From Chitinophagaceae bacterium (GTDB lineage Bacteria; Bacteroidota; Bacteroidia; Chitinophagales; Chitinophagaceae): a stretch of DNA of 8,680 bases. Below, piece by piece: positions 1 through 5,493 of the stretch. Position 1 is the first letter of the stretch; every line of letters begins with the position of its first letter. A program made the translations under genes and the position numbers. The notes under the pieces are model-generated. The model was not told the origin of the DNA and ran no database searches. It saw only the letters and a list, made by a program, of their open reading frames with translations. The stretch covers positions 1 through 8,680 of the forward strand of contig JACMLD010000170.1 of the NCBI GenBank assembly GCA_014379785.1, given 5' to 3'.

Positions 1-357
1 AAAGAATCATCACGCCTGCATACAAGAATTCTTGGTATAGCTCCATTGCTTACTATTAAGAATCCTGATGGCTCATTCCGTGACGTTGAACCAATCTTCT
101 GGGTATACTATCCTGACCTTCGCCCGATGCTTGCAAAATTTGAAGCATACAACGGTAAGAACTACGGAGCACGCCTTAGCTGGGAAGAACTTTTTGAAAG
201 CCGCATGTTCGCAAGCCGCATCATCAAGTCTACCATCGAAAATCCAAATGATCAGTTTATCAGAGGTTATGTATCTGACCCGATTCTCAGATTGCTGGAA
301 GGCGATAACATCAAAGAGAAAATCTTCAATTACGAGCAGGATCTCTGGTCATATTAA
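1..357 (+). CDS. gldN: GldN/PorN, C-terminal part (5' end outside window)
   Basis: The frame is open from base 1 and gives 118 residues before a TAA stop; the N-terminal part lies left of the window. The segment RILGIAPLLTIKNPDGSF, then EPIFWVYYPDLRPML, the LSWEELFESRMFASRI stretch and the ending IFNYEQDLWSY match what I know of the C-terminal half of GldN/PorN. In that family the protein is periplasmic and forms a ring with the lipoprotein GldK/PorK under the outer membrane, as part of the type IX secretion system that exports adhesins and enzymes and, in gliding species, powers surface motility. GldN is usually the last gene of gldKLMN, which fits the strong terminator 23 bp after the stop and the absence of a further plus-strand gene. 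The call rests on recognised sequence pattern, not a search; the exact family is fairly sure, gliding ability of the host is not. Confidence 0.9.
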   Translation, partial: KESSRLHTRILGIAPLLTIKNPDGSFRDVEPIFWVYYPDLRPMLAKFEAYNGKNYGARLSWEELFESRMFASRIIKSTIENPNDQFIRGYVSDPILRLLEGDNIKEKIFNYEQDLWSY

Positions 358-379
358 GATTTAATATATTATCTGTTTG

Positions 380-411
380 AAAGGCATCGTAGAAATACGA
401 TGCCTTTTTTT
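380..411 (+). terminator. Intrinsic terminator after gldN
   Basis: A perfect 11-bp stem, AAAGGCATCGT (380-390) against ACGATGCCTTT (397-407), closes a 6-base loop AGAAAT and runs into a T tract ending at 411. It starts 23 bp after the gldN stop and is the clearest terminator in the window. Confidence 0.88.
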
Positions 412-434
412 GTGCCAGGGCCGGCAAGGTGTTG

Positions 435-515
435 GTCATGCCGAGCGAAGCCGAGGCATCTCCAATATTTAATCTCGAATTACCAATCGGGATTTCTCCC
501 GTTGGTCGAAATGAC
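435..515. repeat. Inverted pair of GTCAT-ended hairpin repeats
   Basis: The left unit (435-463) reads GTCATGCCGAGCGAAGCCGA and ends GGCATCTCC. The right unit (489-515) is in the opposite orientation; read on the minus strand it begins GTCATTTCGACC and ends GAGAAATCCCG. Each unit can fold on itself: ATGCC pairs with GGCAT in the left one, ATTTC with GAAAT in the right one. The pair therefore has GTCAT...ATGAC termini. Related units occur at 694-730, 5346-5461 and 7752-7886. Such units are, from memory, common in intergenic DNA of Bacteroidota; the arrangement resembles REP pairs (REPIN/BIME) of proteobacteria, but homology is not implied. Confidence 0.7.
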
Positions 516-517
516 TT

Positions 518-543
518 CAAAAAAATACCCACAGATGGGTATT
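518..543 (-). terminator. Minus-strand terminator hairpin downstream of uvrC
   Basis: Read on the minus strand, a perfect 8-bp stem AATACCCA / TGGGTATT (543-536 and 531-524) with a four-base loop runs into TTTTT (523-519), giving seven consecutive Ts with the stem end. The orientation suits read-through from the uvrC operon, although it lies about 240 bp past the uvrC stop and behind another terminator candidate, so it would be a backup. Confidence 0.55.
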
Positions 544-600
544 GGTTTGTGATTTTTGTTTGCTATTTTTACCACGGTTTTTCATAGGATATTGGATTTT

Positions 601-640
601 AAAAACGGGGCTGGATTTCTATCCTGGCCCCTTTATTTTT
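601..640. terminator. Bidirectional terminator between gldN and uvrC
   Basis: GGGGC (607-611) pairs with GCCCC (627-631), and GGA (613-615) with TCC (622-624), separated by a small internal loop and closed by TTTCTA. On the plus strand the stem is followed by TTTATTTTT (632-640). On the minus strand it is followed by G and TTTTT (605-601). T tracts on both sides fit a shared terminator for two converging transcription units: the main one for uvrC and a backup for gldN. Confidence 0.6.
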
Positions 641-693
641 CTCCGACGACCCTAGCTTTAGCGCAGGCGGGTCAGTCAATCTCACTATCGGCC

Positions 694-730
694 GGGGATC
701 TTTCCACTCGCTTCGCTCGGTCAAGATGAC
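694..730 (-). repeat. Single GTCAT-ended hairpin repeat unit
   Basis: Read on the minus strand this begins GTCATCTTGACCGAGCGAAG and ends GGAAAGATCCCCG. The stem is ATCTT / AAGAT, different in sequence from the stems of the other copies but still paired. The unit has the same orientation as the one at 489-515, so it is either a lone copy or the outer arm of a larger inverted arrangement with 435-463. Confidence 0.65.
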
Positions 731-747
731 TGCCCTCAGCCATCACC

Positions 748-803
748 ACACTTACGCATCTACACATCTGCTAATTTGCTCATCTGCTCATCTGCTCATT
801 CCC
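748..803. repeat. Degenerate period-8 repeat crossing the uvrC stop codon
   Basis: Successive octamers on the plus strand from 748 are ACACTTAC, GCATCTAC, ACATCTGC, TAATTTGC, TCATCTGC, TCATCTGC and TCATTCCC. On the minus strand this reads as repeated GCAGATGA-type units. The uvrC stop codon (782-780) falls inside the array, so the last residues of UvrC (about NEQMSR) are encoded by repeat units. Short octamer tracts of this look just after genes are, as I recall, seen elsewhere in Bacteroidota; their role is unknown to me. Confidence 0.65.
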
Positions 804-2624
804 TATTTCCTCATCTCCTCCCTCTTTCTGATGAAAATAAAAATAAACCACCTTCGCCCTCGTCAGTCCCACCACTTCACTGATCTGCTCCACACTCGCC
901 TCGCGAACCCTGTTCACAGATCTGAAATGCTTCAACAAACTATCTGCGGTTGACTTTCCAATGCCCCTGATATCTTCCAGTTCATTTTTAAAGGTGCCGC
1001 GACTCCGCTGATTACGGTGAAACGTTATCCCAAAACGATGCACTTCATCGCGTATCCTTCTGATCAGTTTCAAACTCTCGCTATTATAATCCAGTTTCAA
1101 CGACTGCTGGTCTCCTGCAAAAAAAATTTCCTCCTCATTTTTTGCCAGTCCAACCAAGGTCATCCTGCCCGTCAGGCCGAGCGACTCCACCGCTTCCAGC
1201 GCTGCGCTCAGCTGGCCCTTGCCGCCATCTATGATCACAAGCTCTGGCAATGGTTGATTTTCGTCTGTAAGCCTTCTGTATCGCCTGTAAACCACTTCTT
1301 TCATCGTGGCAAAATCATTGATGCCCTCCACCGTCTTCACATTAAAGTGACGATAGTCTTTTTTGCTCGGTATGCCACCCCTGAAACACACCATCGCCGA
1401 GACAGGATAGCTGCCCTGAAAATTGGAATTATCAAAACACTCGATATGCATCGGCAGATCCGAAAGCTGCAGATCTTCCTGCAGATTGTACAATACCTTC
1501 TTCTTCTCCATATCCGACTTGCCTTCGAGTTGCAGGATCTTCTTTTTGCGTATCTCTTCCTTGAAATAACTCACGTTCTTCTCGGAAAGATCCAGCAACT
1601 TCTTTTTATCACCGGCCTTCGGCACCGTGATCACAATCCCTTCTTCGGGATAATCAATTTCAAAAGGCACAATGATTTCTGTCGACAAACTATTGAGTGA
1701 CTCACGCAACTGCGCCACAGCAAAAGCCAGGACTTCTTTTTCATCCTCTTCGAGGTGTGCGACCAGCTGTATGGTATGTGTCTGCACGATGGTTCCGTTG
1801 CTGACCATCAGGTAGTTTACATAAGCAGTTTCATGTTCTTTTAGAATCGTAAAGACATCTGCATTGGTAATATGTTTACTAACGATCACAGACTTTGCCT
1901 GGTAGCCTTCGAGATGGTCAATCTTTCTCCGGATCATCTCCGCTTTTTCAAACTGCAGATTCTCCGCTTCACCCCTCATTTCCTGTCGGAAATGCTGTAT
2001 GACGGGTGTCAGATTTCCACGGAGAATGTTCCGCATCTGCTGAATGCCCTCCACGTAATCTTCTTCCGTTTGCAATGCCTCGCAGGGACCCTTGCAGTTG
2101 CCAAGATGATATTCCAGGCAAACCTTATACTTTCCTTTTTTGATATTGGAAGGAGAGAGATTCAGCTTGCAGGTGCGCAATTGAATATTCTGCCGCACAA
2201 AATTGATCAGTTCCCGCACCTTGCCGACTGACGTAAACGGTCCCAGATACTGGGAGCCATCGTTTATCTTCTTTCTTGTAAGAAAAACTCTTGGAAATTC
2301 TTCTTTTTTGATGACGATATACGGGTAACTCTTATCATCTTTAAGGTCGATGTTGAATTTTGGCTGGAATTCCTTGATAAGGGAATTTTCAAGAAACAAG
2401 GCATCCTGCTCTGAGTCAACTATTGTAAACTCAATTCTTTCGATTCGCCTGACCAGTTCATGGGTCTTATAATTGGTAAAAGTCTTTGTGAAATAAGAAG
2501 AGACCCGCTTTCTCAGGCTTTTGGCTTTCCCAACATATAAAAGCTCATCCTTTGCGAAATATTTATAAATGCCCGGGTTTGTAGGAATAGTATGTGATAT
2601 CTGCTGAAATTCCTGTGACGTCAT
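780..2624 (-). CDS. uvrC: UvrC, excinuclease ABC subunit C
   Basis: UvrC is the nuclease subunit of nucleotide excision repair: with UvrB it cuts DNA on both sides of a bulky lesion in the cytoplasm. Numbering from the ATG at 2624 (614 aa, normal for the family): an N-terminal GIY-YIG nuclease domain opens with NPGIYKYF and LLYVGKAKSLRKRV (about 16-45). Four cysteines at about 152, 169, 177 and 181 match the iron-sulfur cluster site. A UVR motif for UvrB contact lies near 215-240. The RNase H-like nuclease domain shows ECFDNSN (Asp ~398), VIIDGGKGQL (Asp ~466) and EVHRFGITFHR (His ~529), the expected catalytic residues. Helix-hairpin-helix motifs follow (about 550-595). The frame extends nine codons upstream to a TTG at 2651, but ATG plus the family-like start TSQEFQQ argues for 2624. 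It sits 28 bp after the lipoprotein gene as last gene of the operon. All key residues are intact. Confidence 0.96.
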   Translation of the reverse strand: MTSQEFQQISHTIPTNPGIYKYFAKDELLYVGKAKSLRKRVSSYFTKTFTNYKTHELVRRIERIEFTIVDSEQDALFLENSLIKEFQPKFNIDLKDDKSYPYIVIKKEEFPRVFLTRKKINDGSQYLGPFTSVGKVRELINFVRQNIQLRTCKLNLSPSNIKKGKYKVCLEYHLGNCKGPCEALQTEEDYVEGIQQMRNILRGNLTPVIQHFRQEMRGEAENLQFEKAEMIRRKIDHLEGYQAKSVIVSKHITNADVFTILKEHETAYVNYLMVSNGTIVQTHTIQLVAHLEEDEKEVLAFAVAQLRESLNSLSTEIIVPFEIDYPEEGIVITVPKAGDKKKLLDLSEKNVSYFKEEIRKKKILQLEGKSDMEKKKVLYNLQEDLQLSDLPMHIECFDNSNFQGSYPVSAMVCFRGGIPSKKDYRHFNVKTVEGINDFATMKEVVYRRYRRLTDENQPLPELVIIDGGKGQLSAALEAVESLGLTGRMTLVGLAKNEEEIFFAGDQQSLKLDYNSESLKLIRRIRDEVHRFGITFHRNQRSRGTFKNELEDIRGIGKSTADSLLKHFRSVNRVREASVEQISEVVGLTRAKVVYFYFHQKEGGDEEIGNEQMSR

Positions 2625-2652
2625 GACGGCAAAGATCGGTAGAAAACCCAAA

Positions 2653-3264
2653 TCAGGAAGGATCCCAGATAACTTTTAACTGTTCAAAAGGGAGCGTTTT
2701 TCCACCCGCTGAACGGCCCGTAATGATTTGAAAATTCTTGCCCGCCTTCCAGAACAGGCGCTGGGTGAAACTTGTATCGTTTCTTGTAAATTCCTTTTCA
2801 ATATAAATGCTGTTGACCGTTTGTTGTTTGACAGGATCAGGTTTTACTATGACATCCATGCGCCGAATCTCAAGGCCCTGCTTTTCTGTGCTATAGGTAA
2901 ACGTAATCGCTCCAACAGATTCGTCAGCAAAGCTGTTTTCTTTGTAATGAGGTTTTAACTCCCCGTCGCTCAGATTCGGTTTTTGAAAATTTGCGGCAAG
3001 GGTTTTCAGCTCTTCATCCGAAAGCGGAAATACCTGTTCACGCTTCCCAATTGTGACCGTCTTCGTGATGGGCAACTGAAAAGAATCGATCATTTTTAAT
3101 TCCCCTCCGATAAAATCTGCTACCGGAAAAAAGTTTACGGCGGTGTCGGCTTGCTTCTGCACCGGTGTTGTTTTCGTAGCAACGGTAGCTGGCTGGTTGT
3201 TACAGGAGAGGAGGAAAAGGAGGGTAGTAAGAAATAGAATTGTTTCCGGACTGCGGCGACCCAT
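2653..3264 (-). CDS. Small lipoprotein of unknown function
   Basis: A 203-aa protein from the ATG at 3264. The N-terminus MGRRSPETILFLTTLLFLLSC has two arginines, a hydrophobic core and an LLSC lipobox with the lipidated cysteine at 21, so it is a predicted lipoprotein. Residues after the cysteine (NNQPATVATKTTPVQ) form a short flexible spacer; the rest is a soluble domain rich in beta-strand-like segments (for example AITFTYSTEKQGLEIRRMDV and TQRLFWKAGKNFQIIT) with no motif I recognise. An in-frame ATG at 3306 would add 14 residues, but it would overlap the preceding gene and bury the signal peptide, so I reject it. The gene starts 4 bp after the stop of the barrel-protein gene and ends 28 bp before uvrC, which strongly suggests co-transcription and translational coupling. 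Whether it stays in the periplasmic leaflet or reaches the surface is not clear. Confidence 0.8.
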   Translation of the reverse strand: MGRRSPETILFLTTLLFLLSCNNQPATVATKTTPVQKQADTAVNFFPVADFIGGELKMIDSFQLPITKTVTIGKREQVFPLSDEELKTLAANFQKPNLSDGELKPHYKENSFADESVGAITFTYSTEKQGLEIRRMDVIVKPDPVKQQTVNSIYIEKEFTRNDTSFTQRLFWKAGKNFQIITGRSAGGKTLPFEQLKVIWDPS

Positions 3265-3268
3265 GAAA

Positions 3269-4618
3269 TTATTTGATGGTTTTGCTGATGCCGAGCTTGA
3301 TGCCATATTCAGTCAGATACTCTCTGATTGGATATTTGTCGCTATAGCTCGAAAGTACCTGGTATCTGAACTGTGGACCAAACTGCCATTTCAGACTTCC
3401 CATTTTGTAAGAGACAAATGCTTCTACGTTTGTATGAATATTCCATTTTCTCGCCAGGGAAGCGTCCTGCACATAGTTCTTATAATCTGTAGAAATCAGG
3501 TATGCATCGCTTGTAATGAGATAGGTAGGCTGTATGGATCCGGAAATGCTGAGCTGAAGACGTTTGCGGCCCAGCAATCTTAATTCGCCGCCGATTGGTA
3601 TGGACATCTGCAGGTATTGATTCTGGAGTTGTTCGCCATAAAAGCCACCAAAATTTCTGAGTGAGGTGAAATTTGAGATGGTGTCAGTCGTTCTCGCTGA
3701 ACTCAGCGTGATGGTAGCACGTTCTTTATTGTAGTTATATGCCTCGATGGTGTAACGGGAATAATTCAACTGACCACCGATATATAACTTCAGACTTTTG
3801 CTTGCATGAAACTGCATCTTGGTTCCCAGTTCAAAGCCCAATGCCGGTTTGTGCTGGACGTAGTTGTCCAGGTCTGCTGCATAGTTGATTGCCACCGGTA
3901 CGTACTGGTTGGAACGATTGAGGTTTGTGAGTTTGCGGTAGCTTACGATTGGACTCGCATACAGTTGCAATGACCATTTCTGTTTTGCACGAATTTCAGC
4001 GATGGCTTTCTGATTCTGATATTCGTAAGCAGAAAGTGATTTGATTTTCTTCTTCTCGGTTTCTTTCACTTCAGGCTTTACAATCTCAGGAGAAGCGTTC
4101 TCAGCATTTATCTCAGGAGTTGCAACTTCTGTGTTGGTTTCCGTTGCATTGTTTTCAATGATGGACGGCTTCAGCTCAGAAGTTGGCGTTGAGTTGTTTT
4201 CAGATGACGGACCATTTACGGTTATGCCTATACGTGAGTTGATTGCAGACGGAAATTGATTCGATGTTTGTACGGAAGAAGGTTTGGCACCTTTAAGGTA
4301 GGCTGGCAGGGTTGCCGGAACTGAGCCATTGCTTCCGGTCGTATTTCCACTGGAGAGTGAAGAAGTAAAGGAAATGGTATTCTGAAGGCTGCCGTTTATT
4401 TCACGGGCAACATCTTTATATCCTGATAAAACCAATTCGCGGCTGACAAGTCCGCCGGAAACCAAAAGAATCAACAAGCCAAGTATATACCATCTGCGTC
4501 TGCTGTGTAATGAATGGTAAACACCGCGCCATACCCTGTCTGCCGGGTACATTTTATGCTGATCTGCTTTTTGTTTTAAAAAGTGTTCAAATTCTTCATT
4601 GTAAAAATTACGCTCCAT
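3269..4618 (-). CDS. Membrane-anchored protein with C-terminal beta-barrel-like domain, next to ECF sigma gene
   Basis: A 449-aa protein in three parts. Residues 1-42 are charged and predicted cytoplasmic (FEHFLKQKADQHKMYPADRV and a Trp/Arg-rich end, HSRRRW). Residues 43-59 (WYILGLLILLVSGGLVS) form one transmembrane helix with positive charges on its N-terminal side. About 60-212 is a low-complexity Ser/Thr/Asn, later Glu/Pro/Lys linker. About 213-449 shows alternating beta-strand pattern from WSLQLYASPIVSYRKL to the ending YGIKLGISKTIK, typical of PorT-like outer-membrane barrel domains of Bacteroidota. It follows the sigma gene by 63 bp on the same strand, the usual place for an anti-sigma factor. 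I recall similar N-termini beside ECF genes in Chitinophagaceae. No FecR or zinc anti-sigma motif is visible, so the regulatory role is inferred from position and topology. A predicted inner-membrane helix and an outer-membrane-like barrel in one chain is odd; the barrel-like part might instead fold as a periplasmic beta domain. Confidence 0.8.
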   Translation of the reverse strand: MERNFYNEEFEHFLKQKADQHKMYPADRVWRGVYHSLHSRRRWYILGLLILLVSGGLVSRELVLSGYKDVAREINGSLQNTISFTSSLSSGNTTGSNGSVPATLPAYLKGAKPSSVQTSNQFPSAINSRIGITVNGPSSENNSTPTSELKPSIIENNATETNTEVATPEINAENASPEIVKPEVKETEKKKIKSLSAYEYQNQKAIAEIRAKQKWSLQLYASPIVSYRKLTNLNRSNQYVPVAINYAADLDNYVQHKPALGFELGTKMQFHASKSLKLYIGGQLNYSRYTIEAYNYNKERATITLSSARTTDTISNFTSLRNFGGFYGEQLQNQYLQMSIPIGGELRLLGRKRLQLSISGSIQPTYLITSDAYLISTDYKNYVQDASLARKWNIHTNVEAFVSYKMGSLKWQFGPQFRYQVLSSYSDKYPIREYLTEYGIKLGISKTIK

Positions 4619-4681
4619 GCCAAGGGTTGTTTGTGTACGGATTAATTTTCGGGTTCTTCATACGCTTAGATTGTTCGGGCC

Positions 4682-5269
4682 TTATCTACCAAAAACAGAA
4701 AACACGTCTAGTTTTCTCGCAGGCTTCGCCAGGATTTTCTTTTTCACCAGGATATCTTCAAGCATCTGCTTGGCCCTGGTGTACTGAGAACGACTGGTAC
4801 TCTCTTCGATATCGAGCATATCCGCAATTTCCTTGTGCGAATAACCCTCAATAGCGTAAAGGTTGAGTACAGTCCTGTATCCTATTGGCAATAGCCTGAT
4901 ACATTCAACCACTTGTTTTGCCTGAACACTCGAAGGCACGCTTTCTTCCCTTACCTGTACCGCTGTGGCATGAATGAGGTCAACGCTCTCGTTGAACTTT
5001 TTATTTTTCTTAAGGTTGTTTATGCAGGTGTGCACTATTATTCTTCTAACCCATCCCTCGAAAGCACCCTGATTCCGGAAAGTATGTATCTGGCTGAAAA
5101 CCTTGATAAATCCTTCCTGAAGCATGTCTTCTGCATCCTCCCGGTTATGGCCGAAACGATAACAGACTGCGAGCATTTTTGGACTGTACCTGTGATACAG
5201 TTCCTTTTGTGCTACTGCATTATTTTTTAAACAACCTTGTAAAATGGCTTCCTCAGTCATTGTGGACAT
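4682..5269 (-). CDS. ECF-type RNA polymerase sigma factor
   Basis: A 195-aa sigma-70 family protein of the extracytoplasmic-function group: it would bind core RNA polymerase and direct it to a small set of promoters. Region 2 is at about 23-90 (LYHRYSPKMLAVCYRFGHNR, EDAEDMLQEGFIKVF, then FEGWVRRIIVHTCINNLKK). Region 4 with its helix-turn-helix is at about 118-172 (LPIGYRTVLNLYAIEGYSHK, EIADMLDIEESTSRSQYTRA). Regions 1 and 3 are absent, as in ECF factors. The C-terminal tail of about 20 residues (KKKILAKPARKLDVFSVFGR) is basic. The start is the ATG at 5269, with a weak AGGG about 8 bases upstream; an ATG three codons later is a possible alternative. It heads a same-strand group with the barrel protein, lipoprotein and uvrC. 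The upstream 60 bp hold a duplicated GTAACCAAA, which may be regulatory. The target promoters cannot be told from the sequence. Confidence 0.93.
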   Translation of the reverse strand: MSTMTEEAILQGCLKNNAVAQKELYHRYSPKMLAVCYRFGHNREDAEDMLQEGFIKVFSQIHTFRNQGAFEGWVRRIIVHTCINNLKKNKKFNESVDLIHATAVQVREESVPSSVQAKQVVECIRLLPIGYRTVLNLYAIEGYSHKEIADMLDIEESTSRSQYTRAKQMLEDILVKKKILAKPARKLDVFSVFGR

Positions 5270-5338
5270 TTGGTTACCCTGTAAGTTAAGACAATTTTAT
5301 ATATCCAATGCTGCTTTGGTTACATAAAAAAAAGCAGC
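5269..5338 (-). promoter_or_regulatory. Putative control region of the ECF operon with duplicated GTAACCAAA
   Basis: On the minus strand the 9-mer GTAACCAAA occurs twice, at 5323-5315 and at 5277-5269, 46 bp apart; the second copy ends in the first base of the sigma-factor start codon. Between them lies TAAAATTG (5299-5292), one base off the Bacteroidota -7 pattern TAnnTTTG, but no well-spaced -33 TTG was found. The outer copy lies inside the loop of an 8-bp inverted repeat, GCTGCTTT / AAAGCAGC (5310-5317 and 5331-5338). Repeats seen directly; operator and promoter function are guesses. Confidence 0.3.
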
Positions 5339-5345
5339 CGAAAGC

Positions 5346-5461
5346 GTCATTTCGACTCCGGCCCGAAGGGCCAGGGTGGAGGAATCCCCTGCTATTAATT
5401 ATTTTGACCCAACTCCGGCCGGCTGGGGATTTCTCCGCTCGCTGCGCTCGGTCGAAATGAC
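5346..5461. repeat. Inverted pair of GTCAT-ended hairpin repeats
   Basis: The left unit (5346-5390) starts GTCATTTCGACTCCGGCCC and ends GGAATCCCCT; the right unit (5425-5461) is inverted and, read on the minus strand, starts GTCATTTCGACCGAGCGCAG and ends GGAGAAATCCCC. The first ten bases of the two ends are identical (GTCATTTCGA), so the 116-bp element is bounded by perfect inverted termini. It fills most of the gap between the TonB-receptor stop and the sigma-factor control region and, being strongly foldable, could limit read-through from the receptor gene; no standard intrinsic terminator was found there. Confidence 0.75.
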
Positions 5462-5493
5462 GGCACCCAACCAGTCAACGAATCACCGTTCCC

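Larger units (their letters stand above)
412..779. other. Gene-free convergent gap between gldN and uvrC
   Basis: About 370 bases between two converging genes with no convincing coding frame. It holds an inverted pair of hairpin repeats (435-515), a minus-strand terminator hairpin (518-543), a bidirectional terminator (601-640), a third hairpin repeat unit (694-730) and the outer part of a period-8 repeat (748-803). Bases 544-600 are AT-rich without visible structure, and nothing was recognised in 641-693. Confidence 0.7.

Noticed and set aside
1017..1700. A 227-codon open frame on the plus strand opposite uvrC
   Set aside because: The minus strand here encodes the conserved nuclease domain of UvrC; the plus-strand product shows no family pattern.
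2625..2651. Longer UvrC start at the TTG at 2651
   Set aside because: The added nine residues (MGFLPIFAV) are not UvrC-like, the codon is TTG, and a good ATG follows directly before the conserved N-terminus.
3265..3306. Longer lipoprotein start at the ATG at 3306
   Set aside because: It would place 14 polar residues before the signal peptide and overlap the previous gene; the inner ATG gives a standard lipoprotein signal.
1..5269. A regulatory link between gldN and the ECF operon, as in sigma-controlled type IX secretion
   Set aside because: The genes converge and are separated by terminators; adjacency alone does not support the ECF factor controlling the secretion genes.
5310..5338. Inverted repeat GCTGCTTT / AAAGCAGC as a terminator
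   Set aside because: Neither strand has a T tract directly after the stem, and it lies upstream of the sigma gene, where it more likely belongs to the control region.
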